Source: Flavobacterium nackdongense
GTDB lineage: Bacteria > Bacteroidota > Bacteroidia > Flavobacteriales > Flavobacteriaceae
Reading direction: 5' to 3'
Assembly: GCF_004355225.1 (NCBI RefSeq)
Contig: NZ_CP037933.1
Location: 2,666,001-2,730,000 of the forward strand
DNA: 64,000 nt
The position numbers and the translations under genes are program-made. Shown one piece after another: positions 1-9,315 of this stretch (position 1 is its first letter; the number at the start of each line of letters is the position of its first letter). Below the pieces are notes generated by a model that made no database searches, was not told where the DNA came from, and saw only the letters and a program-made list of their open reading frames with translations.

Positions 1-2
1 AA

Positions 3-407
3 CCTTTCAACGGTTTAGACCCGGAAGTCAAAGAACAAATTCTTCGACTTTTGGTCGATTTGAAAAAGCAAGGCAAAGGCATTTTGGTTTCTACTCATCT
101 TTTAGAAGATATTGAGGCCATTGCAGATGATTTTATACTATTGAATCAAGGCGAAATCTATCTTTCAGGAAGTATGGAAAGCTACCGCACCGACAAGCAG
201 AATGTCACGCTGCATTTTGAAGAAACGGTACCAAAAGACCTTGAAATTGAGTTTGATTTTTTCAGTAAAGACCATAAAATAGGACTCAGCGCAAGTATTG
301 AAGAAACCAAAATAGTGGTCAAAAAACTTCAAGAATTGGGCTACATTCCTTATAAAATAGAGCGCTCTAGCATTTTGTATGACAAATATATGGAAATCGC
401 CAAATGA
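3..407 (+). CDS. ABC transporter ATP-binding protein, C-terminal part (partial)
   Basis: The frame is open from the left edge, so only the last ~134 residues are present. It begins with the D-loop region (FNGLDPEV) and continues with the H-loop/switch (LVSTHLLEDIEAIADD), both diagnostic of ABC ATPases. The Walker A, signature and Walker B motifs lie outside the window. The C-terminal ~70 residues form the accessory tail usual in ABC-2 exporter ATPases. Its stop overlaps the start of the permease gene by 4 bases (ATGA), so the two are translationally coupled. Substrate unknown. Confidence 0.93.
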   Translation, partial: PFNGLDPEVKEQILRLLVDLKKQGKGILVSTHLLEDIEAIADDFILLNQGEIYLSGSMESYRTDKQNVTLHFEETVPKDLEIEFDFFSKDHKIGLSASIEETKIVVKKLQELGYIPYKIERSSILYDKYMEIAK

Positions 408-1240
408 GACAATTGCTAAAATTTGAAGTTATAAAATTGCTCCACCGGCCAAGAACTTTTTTAAGTATTGGCTTGATGTTGGTTTTGGTTGCACTCATTT
501 TTTGGGGATTAAAAGCCGAAGGCGAAAATGCTTTGGGCTATTTATTCCAATCTTTGGGCGACAATTTTCTGATGCAAGGTTCCATTCTCAATGGGTATAT
601 GGTTAGTTTTTTAATATTAAATACACTTTGGATTCATATTCCTATTTTGATCGTTATTGTAACCGGCGATTTATTTAGCTCCGAACTAGAATCAGGAACC
701 GTTCGACTATTGATGACCAGACCGCTTAGCCGAAATCGTGTTGCACTTGCCAAATTTGGAACAGCTGTGATTTATGTGTTCTTTTTTGTGCTGATTTTTT
801 CTATCGTCGCATTAGGACTTGCTTTGCTGCTGTTTGGTAGCGGCGATTTGATTGTGGCTTTCAACGGCCTGCAAATTCTACCCGAAACCGATTTGCTCTG
901 GCGCTTTTTTGCTGCTTTTGGATATGCTTTTTTGGCAATGAGCACTTTTGCCATTTTCTCGGTGGGGATTAGTTTTTTTACCCGAAAATCATTGGTGGCG
1001 ATACTCATCACTTTGGGAATCATTGTGATTAATACTTTATTGCAAACCTTGGCTTCCTCTCTATTTTTAGGTTGGGAATTCTTCCTGATTACCTATCATT
1101 TTGCGCAGTGGCAATTGTTTTTTTATTCGGAGATGGATTGGGTTTCTTTGTTGAATTCAGCAATTTGGTTAGTCTGTTTTTCAGTATTCTGCATTGTGGT
1201 TTCATTGATAAGATTTAAACATTTAAAAATTACCGAATGA
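404..1240 (+). CDS. ABC-2 type transporter permease
   Basis: A 278-residue membrane protein with about six hydrophobic segments, partner of the ATPase that it overlaps. After the first helix (residues ~20-36) there is the typical ABC-2 stretch ending DLFSSELESGTVRLLMTRPL (~88-107), the cytoplasmic coupling region of exporters of this family (ABC2_membrane_2-like). Its stop overlaps the following gene by 4 bases. Together they probably export a lipid, peptide or other small compound; nothing visible identifies the substrate. Confidence 0.9.
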   Translation: MRQLLKFEVIKLLHRPRTFLSIGLMLVLVALIFWGLKAEGENALGYLFQSLGDNFLMQGSILNGYMVSFLILNTLWIHIPILIVIVTGDLFSSELESGTVRLLMTRPLSRNRVALAKFGTAVIYVFFFVLIFSIVALGLALLLFGSGDLIVAFNGLQILPETDLLWRFFAAFGYAFLAMSTFAIFSVGISFFTRKSLVAILITLGIIVINTLLQTLASSLFLGWEFFLITYHFAQWQLFFYSEMDWVSLLNSAIWLVCFSVFCIVVSLIRFKHLKITE

Positions 1241-1857
1241 AACATTTTACACTTTCCATTGTGCTTGTTTTTATTTGTTTTGGCGTCAAAGCTCAAACGG
1301 AACTTGCCGACAATCTCAAGAAAAAATACACGATTAATCGAGGTTTCGAAACGATGGTCAATATTTGCATCGATGTTCCAGGGCTGACGATTCCGCCAAA
1401 AGACATTAGTGTTTTTTATGAAAAAGGCAAAAAACCACAAATAAAAGGCAAAGGAATTTTATTGCTTCCCAAAAAAGGATTTTTGAACCAATTTTCAGAA
1501 TTATTGAACGTGGAAGCCCATTGGATTCTTTTGGATGAAAAAGGAGATGTATTGCGTTACAAATTAGTTTCTTTAGACTCGAAAAGTGATTGGGTCACGG
1601 CAGATTTAAAAATTTCGAAAGCCAATATCCGCATCGACGAAATCAATTTGACCACCAAAGAAGCGGGTGTCTTTCTAATTAAACATTCTTATGGAAAAGC
1701 TACTTTTCCCACCGCGACAGAAATCAGTTTTTTGACCAATAAATTCAATATTCCGTTGAAGTTTTTGGGCAAATCGAGTATCAAAAACATCAAAGACAAA
1801 GAGGGAAAAGTAAAAGGTAAAATCTTTTTGAGGTTTAGTAATTTTAGGGTGTTGTAA
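1237..1857 (+). CDS. Secreted protein of unknown function in the ABC operon
   Basis: 206 residues beginning with a clear signal peptide (hydrophobic residues 4-17, cleavage probably after VKAQ). No family recognised. The mature part is rich in lysine and beta-type sequence. The ATGA overlap with the permease makes it the third gene of the operon, so it may be a periplasmic accessory of the transporter. A terminator follows 20 bases after the stop. Confidence 0.75.
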   Translation: MKHFTLSIVLVFICFGVKAQTELADNLKKKYTINRGFETMVNICIDVPGLTIPPKDISVFYEKGKKPQIKGKGILLLPKKGFLNQFSELLNVEAHWILLDEKGDVLRYKLVSLDSKSDWVTADLKISKANIRIDEINLTTKEAGVFLIKHSYGKATFPTATEISFLTNKFNIPLKFLGKSSIKNIKDKEGKVKGKIFLRFSNFRVL

Positions 1858-1877
1858 TTCAATTTGGAAATAAAAAA

Positions 1878-1912
1878 AAGGGCTAGTTTCAATTCCGAAA
1901 CCAGCCCTTTTA
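1878..1912. terminator. Bidirectional rho-independent terminator
   Basis: Stem of about 13 bp (AAGGGCTaGTTTC paired with GAAACcAGCCCTT, one mismatch) around a 5-6-base loop, with an A-run on the left and T-run on the right. It lies between two convergent genes (stops at 1857 and 1933) and can end both transcripts. Confidence 0.85.
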
Positions 1913-1932
1913 TAGACAAAGAATTCTACTAT

Positions 1933-3684
1933 TTATAGAATATCATTCCAAATGGTTTTGTCTTTCAATAATATTTCGCGCATAATTTGAATAGGAGGCA
2001 TTCCGTTGTCCAGCATCGCATCGTTGAATTTTTGCAAACTGTACTTATTACCTTCTTGTTTTTTGTAATCTTCCTGCAATTTCAAGATTTGCAATTTTCC
2101 CAAAGTATAGAATAAATATCCGGGGTCATAAGTACCTCTCAAGGCTTCTTGACTTGAAGATTTTTCGCCTTGATACCAGTTGTTCATAAAGAATTTGGTA
2201 GCATCATCCACATTCATTCCATAGCAATGTGTTTTGACCGACACACACAAACGACAAAGACGCAACAAGGCTTCACCAGATTGTGCCATACGGTATTTGG
2301 CCGCCTTAATTGGGTCTCCAGAATTACCAAATCCTGCATCCAAAATCATTTTTTCGGTATAATGAGCCCAGCCTTCGATAAAGGCATAACTTCCGAAAAT
2401 CTTCTGAATTTTGGATGCATCGGAAGCATTCAAATGCAAAAACTGAGTATAATGACCAGGATACGCTTCGTGAACAGAAACCACATCGGTAGAATAATAA
2501 TTAAATTGTGACAGCCAATCTTCGGCCTGTTTAGGTGTCCATTTCGAATCAACTGGGGTGATGTAGTAATAGGCTTCGGTAGCTTTGGTTTCAAAAGGAC
2601 CGGGAGTATCCATCGAAGCTGTGCTGGTTGCTCTTGCAAATGCTGGAGTCTCTTCCAGTTTTACACGAACTTCAGAAGGCATTGTAACAATTTTTTTATC
2701 AATCAAAAACTGCCGAATTGCTTCTAGATTTTTCTTAGAATCTGGAATTAAACTTGCTGCTGTGGGATGTTCTTTTTGCATATCATTGTAAACATCGATC
2801 GGCTTTTTGTTTGGGTTTATAATTTTTGCGGCGGCATCAAAAGAAGCTTGTTCTTTTTGTAATTCCTTAATTCCAATGGCTAAGATATCATCAGCTGACA
2901 TTGTAATTCCTTCGTTATACAAGAGCATTTTTTGATAATTTTCTTTTCCAATGGCATAATCGTTATTGGCTTTAGGAAGTTTTTCTTTTTCTAAAAAGGA
3001 AACATAATCGTTTATGGCGTCGATGGCTTTTTTATTGGCACTATTGAAAACCTTCATTAAAGAATCATTTTTAACGTCTTTCAAGGCTACCAAAAGATCG
3101 TAGCCCAAGAAAGAAGCGGAGCCTTTTGCAATCTCAATAGCCAATTGAATGTGTGGCAAAGCCAATGAATCTTGAAGATTTGCTTTCGCATCTTCGTATA
3201 ATTTTGGCGCTTCATTCTCAATAGCGATAATGGATTTAATTTGTTGTTCGAGAGGCGCAAAATTCCTTTTAATGTAAATATTTACATCAATGGCTCCAGC
3301 ATAAGTCATCGGATTTTTGGTGTAGACTGCCAGATTTTCAAAGTTGAGCAACTCTCGTTTGATATTGAAGCCCAACATTTTCCAATCATAAAAAGTTTTG
3401 GTGCTCAAAGTAGTGGAGTCTATTGCAGCAAGTTTTTTTTCATACTCCTTTAGTCTAGCTACTTCGGCTGCGATCGATGCTTTACTGTAATCCGTAATTT
3501 TTCCATCATATTGGTGATACCCCAAATAAACCCCTGTTTGCGGACGCCAAGCCAAATATCCATAAATGAATTCTTCGGATAGTTTTACAAAATCGGCATC
3601 GCCTGAAGCGGAATTCTTATCGCTTTTATTACAGCTTATAAAAGCAAAAGTGGAGACAAAAAATAGGAGGATAATTTTTTTCAT
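1933..3684 (-). CDS. DUF885 family lipoprotein (putative zinc peptidase)
   Basis: 583 residues. The N-terminus is a lipoprotein signal with lipobox FISC at residue ~18, so the protein is probably membrane-anchored. The hallmark HEAYPGHYTQ (around residue 404) is the HExxPGH motif of DUF885 proteins, and EGWAHYTEKM follows ~30 residues later as a likely third metal ligand. DUF885 proteins resemble gluzincin metallopeptidases; the substrate is not known for most. Full length for the family. Likely monocistronic, ending at the shared terminator. Confidence 0.92.
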   Translation of the reverse strand: MKKIILLFFVSTFAFISCNKSDKNSASGDADFVKLSEEFIYGYLAWRPQTGVYLGYHQYDGKITDYSKASIAAEVARLKEYEKKLAAIDSTTLSTKTFYDWKMLGFNIKRELLNFENLAVYTKNPMTYAGAIDVNIYIKRNFAPLEQQIKSIIAIENEAPKLYEDAKANLQDSLALPHIQLAIEIAKGSASFLGYDLLVALKDVKNDSLMKVFNSANKKAIDAINDYVSFLEKEKLPKANNDYAIGKENYQKMLLYNEGITMSADDILAIGIKELQKEQASFDAAAKIINPNKKPIDVYNDMQKEHPTAASLIPDSKKNLEAIRQFLIDKKIVTMPSEVRVKLEETPAFARATSTASMDTPGPFETKATEAYYYITPVDSKWTPKQAEDWLSQFNYYSTDVVSVHEAYPGHYTQFLHLNASDASKIQKIFGSYAFIEGWAHYTEKMILDAGFGNSGDPIKAAKYRMAQSGEALLRLCRLCVSVKTHCYGMNVDDATKFFMNNWYQGEKSSSQEALRGTYDPGYLFYTLGKLQILKLQEDYKKQEGNKYSLQKFNDAMLDNGMPPIQIMREILLKDKTIWNDIL

Positions 3685-3801
3685 CGATTATAAATTTGTG
3701 CATTAATAATTTGAATAAGTGACATTTTTATTTTCATTTGACAAGATTTAAAATCAAAAGTAGGATTTAAAACAACAGGTTCCTTTTTTGAAGTAACTTC
3801 T

Positions 3802-4740
3802 TTACCGCAGATTCTTCAACATTTCCGCAGTCATACTTTCTAAATCAAACTCGTGATGCCAGTTCCAATCTGCTCTGGCACGAGAATCATCGATACTTGC
3901 CGGCCAACTATCGGCGATGGTTTGACGAAAATCGGGTTGGTATGAAATGCTAAATTCAGGAATATGTTTCTCGATTTCGGCTGCAATTTCGGTGGGAGTA
4001 AAACTCATTGCGGCCAAATTATAGGAAGAACGAATCTTGATTTCCTCCGCGGGAGCTTGCATAATTTGAATCGTAGCAGCAATCGCGTCGTCCATATACA
4101 TCATCGGCATTTTGGTTTCTGAGGATAAAAAGCACTCGTATTTTCCGTCGCTTAATGCTTTGTGATAAATATCTACAGCATAATCTGTGGTTCCTCCGCC
4201 CGGAGGCGTTGACCAGCTAATTAGTCCTGGATAACGCACGCTTCGAACATCAACACCAAAATGAGTATGGTAATATTCGCACCATCTTTCGCCAGCTTGT
4301 TTACTAATTCCGTAAACCGTCGAAGGTTCCATAATGGTATATTGTGGCGTATTTTCGCGTGGCGTTGTTGGTCCAAAAACGGCAATACTTGAGGGCCAGA
4401 ATATTTTTTTTATTTTCTTGGCTTTGGCCAAATTCAAAACGTGAAACAAGGAATTCATATTCAAATCCCAAGCAAAAGCAGGGTTTTTTTCGGCTGTAGC
4501 CGATAGTAATGCTGCCATCAAATAAATATCGGTAATTTGATGCACTTCGACTAAATGTTCGATTTGGTTGAAATCCAACGCATTTATGACTTCAAAAGTT
4601 CCAGAATTGACAACCTCATTGTTCAATTTTCGAATATCGGAAGCAACGACATTTTCGGTGCCATAAATCGCTCTCAATTTATGCGTTAATTCAGTGCCAA
4701 TTTGCCCACAAGCGCCAATAATTAATATTTTAGGATTCAT
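3802..4740 (-). CDS. tdh: L-threonine 3-dehydrogenase, NAD-dependent epimerase type
   Basis: 312 residues of the extended short-chain dehydrogenase fold. The NAD-binding glycine motif is GACGQIG (9-15), and the catalytic pair is Y143-x-x-x-K147 (YGISK) with the upstream serine in WPSSIAVFGP. The segment YPGLISW followed by PPGGGTTDYA is typical of the GalE-like threonine dehydrogenases found in Flavobacterium and psychrophiles. It oxidises L-threonine to 2-amino-3-ketobutyrate with NAD+. A generic sugar-nucleotide epimerase is the alternative but fits less well. Confidence 0.88.
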   Translation of the reverse strand: MNPKILIIGACGQIGTELTHKLRAIYGTENVVASDIRKLNNEVVNSGTFEVINALDFNQIEHLVEVHQITDIYLMAALLSATAEKNPAFAWDLNMNSLFHVLNLAKAKKIKKIFWPSSIAVFGPTTPRENTPQYTIMEPSTVYGISKQAGERWCEYYHTHFGVDVRSVRYPGLISWSTPPGGGTTDYAVDIYHKALSDGKYECFLSSETKMPMMYMDDAIAATIQIMQAPAEEIKIRSSYNLAAMSFTPTEIAAEIEKHIPEFSISYQPDFRQTIADSWPASIDDSRARADWNWHHEFDLESMTAEMLKNLR

Positions 4741-4933
4741 AAGAATAGTATTTGAAATGTAAAGATACTGTTTTTGTAAATAGTAAAATTTCCAACAAAA
4801 AGGATCAATTTTAGAATTTCAGTAGTATTAATCTTGAATAAACTCTTAATTTTCATTCTGTAATTGCAAGAAATTTGCCGCTCATCTATTAGATTGTTAT
4901 TCTAAAGTTGCTGCAAACTGAACACAAAATTTT
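4741..4933. other. Intergenic region upstream of tdh
   Basis: A+T-rich spacer between the divergently oriented tdh and the MITE-like element. It should carry the tdh promoter on the minus strand. No conserved protein or hairpin was seen. Confidence 0.4.
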
Positions 4934-5076
4934 TTAAACCACATAGAATTAAAAAAACAGAGGTGATACATAGAAAAATCCTTTTTTCATATAGTCTTTA
5001 TTCAATTACCAACGGTACTATGTAAAAGCGAAGCTTACTAATTTCGAAGTAAAAATAAAGCTCTATGTGGTTTAAT
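4934..5076. repeat. MITE-like element with terminal inverted repeats, copy 1
   Basis: About 140 bp bounded by TTAAACCACATAGA on the left and its reverse complement (CTATGTGGTTTAA) on the right. It has no coding capacity. A related element with the same ends lies at 41411-41566. Internal partial copies of the end word (ACATAG, ACTATGT) give extra pairing. Likely a non-autonomous or palindromic repeat. Confidence 0.7.
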
Positions 5077-5129
5077 TTTTTTTGAAGTATTGTTCTAAAT
5101 CTGTAATTCAGAATTGTAAATTTAGTTCG

Positions 5130-5137
5130 TAACTTTG
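5130..5137 (+). promoter_or_regulatory. Possible -7 box (TAACTTTG) for the lipoprotein-mfd operon
   Basis: TAACTTTG fits the Bacteroidota -7 consensus TAnnTTTG and lies about 110 bases before the lipoprotein start. No convincing -33 TTTG lies at the expected 19-base spacing, so this rests on the -7 box alone. Confidence 0.35.
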
Positions 5138-5246
5138 CGACTTAACTTATACCGAATGAAATGAGCATAACTGATAAATTGCTTGTAAACACCCATACTT
5201 GTATGCGAATTACATTTGACCGGTAAAAAACAATAAAAAACAACAA

Positions 5247-5855
5247 ATGAAATTCAAATATATATATGTTTTTTTGCTAATTTTTAGTTTGTTTTCGTGC
5301 AAAAACGAGAACGAAATACGTCAGGCAGAATCTATCAAAGACATTAAAAAGAAAGAATTAATTTTTTTGAATATTGATAAAAATTGGAAATTTAATGCCA
5401 AGCCTATTAATTCAGCTTCGCAATCTCAAACAGTTTCCTGGAAAGAATGGCGCTCTTTTTTGGCAGAATTAGAGCAAAAACCAAAGAAAACCATCGGGGC
5501 TTTTCAGAAAAAATCAGCCGAACTTTCTAAAAAAGTCATGGCTTTGAATGTTTTTTTGCCCGCCGAATACAATAATCCTCAAATGAAAAGTAGAATTGCC
5601 ATCTTGATTACCAAGGTGCGAATGCTCGATTTATACCTTCATTTGAAAGACATGCCCGAAAAAAAAATAGTAGCTTTATTGCCTGAAATCAACATTCAAT
5701 TAGTGGCTTTGCAAAACCAAATGGATAAGATTGATCAAAAAAGCAAAATTCCTCTGGAAACCGGTGAATCTGAATTATTGAAAATGATTCGCGATACCGC
5801 AAGAGCCATTCCAAGTTCGTCACCATTAGATCCAAATACGCCTCGAGTTGAATAA
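5247..5855 (+). CDS. Small lipoprotein of unknown function upstream of mfd
   Basis: 202 residues with a lipoprotein signal (hydrophobic residues 5-16, lipobox FSC at ~18). The mature protein is helical and charged, with no recognised domain. Its last 8 bases overlap the start of mfd, implying coupled translation. Whether this has functional meaning for a cytoplasmic repair factor is unclear. Confidence 0.75.
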   Translation: MKFKYIYVFLLIFSLFSCKNENEIRQAESIKDIKKKELIFLNIDKNWKFNAKPINSASQSQTVSWKEWRSFLAELEQKPKKTIGAFQKKSAELSKKVMALNVFLPAEYNNPQMKSRIAILITKVRMLDLYLHLKDMPEKKIVALLPEINIQLVALQNQMDKIDQKSKIPLETGESELLKMIRDTARAIPSSSPLDPNTPRVE

Positions 5856-8800
5856 TAAAAATCTATATTCGGTTTATGACAATTCGACTAAGGTCAAACA
5901 AATTGTCAGCAGTTTGCAAGAAGACAATCAAAAAATTCAATTGAATGGATTGATAGGTTCGTCGCTTTCGTTTGTAGTACAATCGCTTTTCAAAAAAGCG
6001 GAGACCCGAGGCATAGCCAAACAGAGCGCAGCTAAACCGTTTTTGATTATCTTAAACGACAAGGAAGAAGCGGCTTATTATTTGAATGATTTAGAACAAA
6101 TGATTGGCGAAGAAGACGTGCTGTTTTATCCCGGTTCGTATCGCCGTCCCTACCAAATTGAGGATACCGATAATGCCAATGTACTGCTTCGTGCCGAAGT
6201 ATTAAATCGCATCAATTCTCGAAAAAAACCAGCCATTATTGTCACTTATCCCGAAGCGCTTTTCGAAAAAGTAGTGACTCGAAAGGAGTTAGACAAGAAC
6301 ACTTTGAAAGTAGCGGTTGGCGACCAAATTTCGATAGATTTCATCAACGAAGTCTTGTTTGAATACGAGTTCAAAAGAGTCGATTTCATCACAGAGCCCG
6401 GCGAATTTTCGGTTCGTGGCGGAATTGTCGATGTGTTTTCTTTTTCGAATGATAATCCGTATCGCATCGAGTTTTTTGGCAATGAAGTCGATAGCATTCG
6501 AAGCTTCGATGTAGAAACACAATTGTCTATCGAAAAGCAGAAAAAAATCACGATTATTCCCAATGTCGAGAACAAATTCTTTCAGGAGCATCGCGAAAGT
6601 TTCTTGGAATACATCAATAATCAAACGGTTTTGTTTATTCAAGACACCGATTTGCTTTTCTCAAAACTGGACAAACTTTTTGCGAAAGCGACCGAGATTT
6701 TCGAAAACCTGAATGCAACCGTAAACCACGTTGCACCAAGTCAATTGTTCCTGAACCAGACCGAATTCATCAAGAAAAGTTTGGATTTTTCGGTTGTCGA
6801 ATTGAGTTCAAAACCCATTTACAAAACGAAAAAAGTTTTCGATTTTCACATCAAACCACAACCGTCATTCAATAAACAATTCGACTTGTTGTTGAATAAT
6901 TTGAATGACAACCATTTCAACGGCTACAAAAATTATTTATTTTGTTCCAATGATGCCCAAGCCAAAAGGTTTCACGATATTTTCGAATCTTTAGACGAAG
7001 AAAACTCCGAGAACATCCGCAAGCAATACAATACGATTGTTTTGCCTATTTATCAGGGATTTATCGACGACGAAAATCAAATTGCCTTTTATACCGATCA
7101 CCAAATTTTTGAACGGTATCATAAATTTAGCATCAAAAGTTCGGTTTCGAAGAAGCAAAATATCACGCTAAAAGAGCTCACGACGCTGTCCGTTGGTGAT
7201 TATGTAACCCATATCGATCACGGAATTGGAAAATTTGGCGGTTTGCAGAAAATACAAGTCGAAGGCAAAACCCAAGAAGCCATCAAGCTCGTTTATGCCG
7301 ATAATGATATTGTGTATGTGAGCATCCATTCACTTTACAAGATTGCAAAATACAACGGAAAAGACGGAACGCCGCCCAAAATTTATAAAGTAGGTTCGAA
7401 TGCTTGGAAGATTCTGAAGCAAAAAACCAAGGCAAGAGTCAAACATATTGCGTTCAACTTGATTCAGTTGTACGCCAAACGAAAATTGGAAAAAGGATTC
7501 CGTTTTGCGCCTGATAGCTATTTGCAAAATGAATTGGAAAGTTCCTTCATCTACGAAGACACGCCCGATCAAGTAAAATCGACGGCTGAAGTCAAGGCTG
7601 ATATGGAAAGCGACCGACCAATGGATCGCCTAGTTTGTGGCGATGTTGGTTTTGGGAAAACGGAAGTTGCGATTCGTGCCGCGTTCAAAGCGGTGGACAA
7701 TTCGAAACAAGTTGCCGTTTTGGTTCCAACCACGATTTTGGCGTACCAACATTATAGAACTTTTACCGAAAGGTTGAAAGATATGCCCGTTTCTGTGGGT
7801 TATCTGAACCGTTTTAGATCTGCCAAACAAAAAGCGGAAACGCTACAACAATTAGCCGAAGGAAAGCTTGACATTGTTATTGGCACACATCAATTGGTCA
7901 ACAAAAATGTGGTTTTCAAAGATTTGGGATTGTTGATTGTAGACGAGGAACAAAAATTTGGGGTCAACGTCAAAGACAAACTCAAAACCATCGCTGCCAA
8001 TGTCGATACGCTGACCTTAACCGCGACACCCATCCCGAGAACCTTGCAGTTTTCGTTGATGGCGGCGCGCGATTTATCCGTAATTACAACACCTCCGCCC
8101 AATCGTTATCCTATTGAAACGAACGTGGTTGGTTTTAGCGAAGAAACGATTCGGGATGCGATTTCGTATGAAATTCAACGTAACGGACAGGTTTTCTTTA
8201 TCAATAACCGAATTGAAAACATCAAGGAAGTAGCGGGAATGATTCAACGCTTGGTTCCTGATGCGCGAGTGGGCATTGGTCACGGCCAAATGGATGGTAA
8301 AAAACTCGAGGAATTGATGTTGGCTTTTATGAACGGTGAATTCGATGTTTTGGTAGCAACCACCATTATCGAAAGTGGATTAGACGTCCCCAATGCGAAT
8401 ACCATTTTCATCAATAATGCGAATAATTTTGGACTATCCGATTTGCATCAAATGCGGGGTCGTGTGGGTCGAAGCAATAAGAAAGCTTTTTGTTATTTTA
8501 TCTGTCCACCCTATTCAGCGATGACGGATGATGCTCGAAAACGAATTCAGGCATTGGAGCAATTTTCGGAATTGGGAAGCGGTTTCAATATTGCAATGAA
8601 AGATTTGGAAATTCGTGGAGCAGGAGATTTATTGGGAGGCGAACAATCAGGTTTCATCAACGAAATAGGTTTTGATACTTACCAGAAAATTATGAACGAA
8701 GCCATCGATGAATTGAAGGAAAACGAATTTAAGGATTTGTATGAAAACGAAGACAGCGGACTAGAAAAAGAATATGTGAAAGACCTGCAAATCGACACCG

Positions 8801-9240
8801 ATTTTGAGTTGTTGTTTTCAGACGAATACATCAATAATGTGACAGAGCGTTTGAGTTTGTACAACGAATTGGGCAATGTTAAAAACGAAGAAGAATTGGT
8901 CGTTTTTCAAAATAAACTAATTGACCGTTTTGGACCGATGCCGCCAAGAGCCCTGGCTTTGATGAATAGTATTCGCATCAAATGGGTGGCTACGAAAGTT
9001 GGAATCGAGAAATTAGTGCTAAAAAAAGGCAAGATGATTGGTTATTTTGTGTCCGACCAACAATCGGATTTTTATACCTCGAAACGCTTTCATCAAGTGA
9101 TTCAGTTTGTGCAAAAAAACAGCAACATTTGCGTAATGAAAGAGAAACAAACCCCAGCAGGATTACGCCTTTTATTGACTTTTGATAATGTGAAAACCAC
9201 AAGAAGGGCTTTGGAATTGATGGAGATGTTGGGGAAGTAA
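5848..9240 (+). CDS. mfd: Transcription-repair coupling factor Mfd
   Basis: 1130 residues, full length for Mfd. It removes RNA polymerase stalled at DNA lesions and recruits UvrA. The N-terminal third is the UvrB-like module (FYPGSYRRPY; GEFSVRGGIVDVF). A CarD-like RNA polymerase interaction domain follows (DYVTHIDHGIGKF, ~452). The motor has Walker A GDVGFGKTEVA (~597), DEEQ (~698), TATPIPRTL and the helicase C/TRG region (IESGLDVPNANT; QMRGRVGRS). The start is TTG at 5848; no upstream ATG is in frame because the preceding gene overlaps. uvrC lies in the same window at 61.4 kb. Confidence 0.98.
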   Translation: MNNKNLYSVYDNSTKVKQIVSSLQEDNQKIQLNGLIGSSLSFVVQSLFKKAETRGIAKQSAAKPFLIILNDKEEAAYYLNDLEQMIGEEDVLFYPGSYRRPYQIEDTDNANVLLRAEVLNRINSRKKPAIIVTYPEALFEKVVTRKELDKNTLKVAVGDQISIDFINEVLFEYEFKRVDFITEPGEFSVRGGIVDVFSFSNDNPYRIEFFGNEVDSIRSFDVETQLSIEKQKKITIIPNVENKFFQEHRESFLEYINNQTVLFIQDTDLLFSKLDKLFAKATEIFENLNATVNHVAPSQLFLNQTEFIKKSLDFSVVELSSKPIYKTKKVFDFHIKPQPSFNKQFDLLLNNLNDNHFNGYKNYLFCSNDAQAKRFHDIFESLDEENSENIRKQYNTIVLPIYQGFIDDENQIAFYTDHQIFERYHKFSIKSSVSKKQNITLKELTTLSVGDYVTHIDHGIGKFGGLQKIQVEGKTQEAIKLVYADNDIVYVSIHSLYKIAKYNGKDGTPPKIYKVGSNAWKILKQKTKARVKHIAFNLIQLYAKRKLEKGFRFAPDSYLQNELESSFIYEDTPDQVKSTAEVKADMESDRPMDRLVCGDVGFGKTEVAIRAAFKAVDNSKQVAVLVPTTILAYQHYRTFTERLKDMPVSVGYLNRFRSAKQKAETLQQLAEGKLDIVIGTHQLVNKNVVFKDLGLLIVDEEQKFGVNVKDKLKTIAANVDTLTLTATPIPRTLQFSLMAARDLSVITTPPPNRYPIETNVVGFSEETIRDAISYEIQRNGQVFFINNRIENIKEVAGMIQRLVPDARVGIGHGQMDGKKLEELMLAFMNGEFDVLVATTIIESGLDVPNANTIFINNANNFGLSDLHQMRGRVGRSNKKAFCYFICPPYSAMTDDARKRIQALEQFSELGSGFNIAMKDLEIRGAGDLLGGEQSGFINEIGFDTYQKIMNEAIDELKENEFKDLYENEDSGLEKEYVKDLQIDTDFELLFSDEYINNVTERLSLYNELGNVKNEEELVVFQNKLIDRFGPMPPRALALMNSIRIKWVATKVGIEKLVLKKGKMIGYFVSDQQSDFYTSKRFHQVIQFVQKNSNICVMKEKQTPAGLRLLLTFDNVKTTRRALELMEMLGK

Positions 9241-9315
9241 AAAATAGCGAAATAGCTTTTTATATATTTTTTTTAAAACCTAATCATTGGAGTCCTTGCT
9301 TAGCTACTGATTTTA

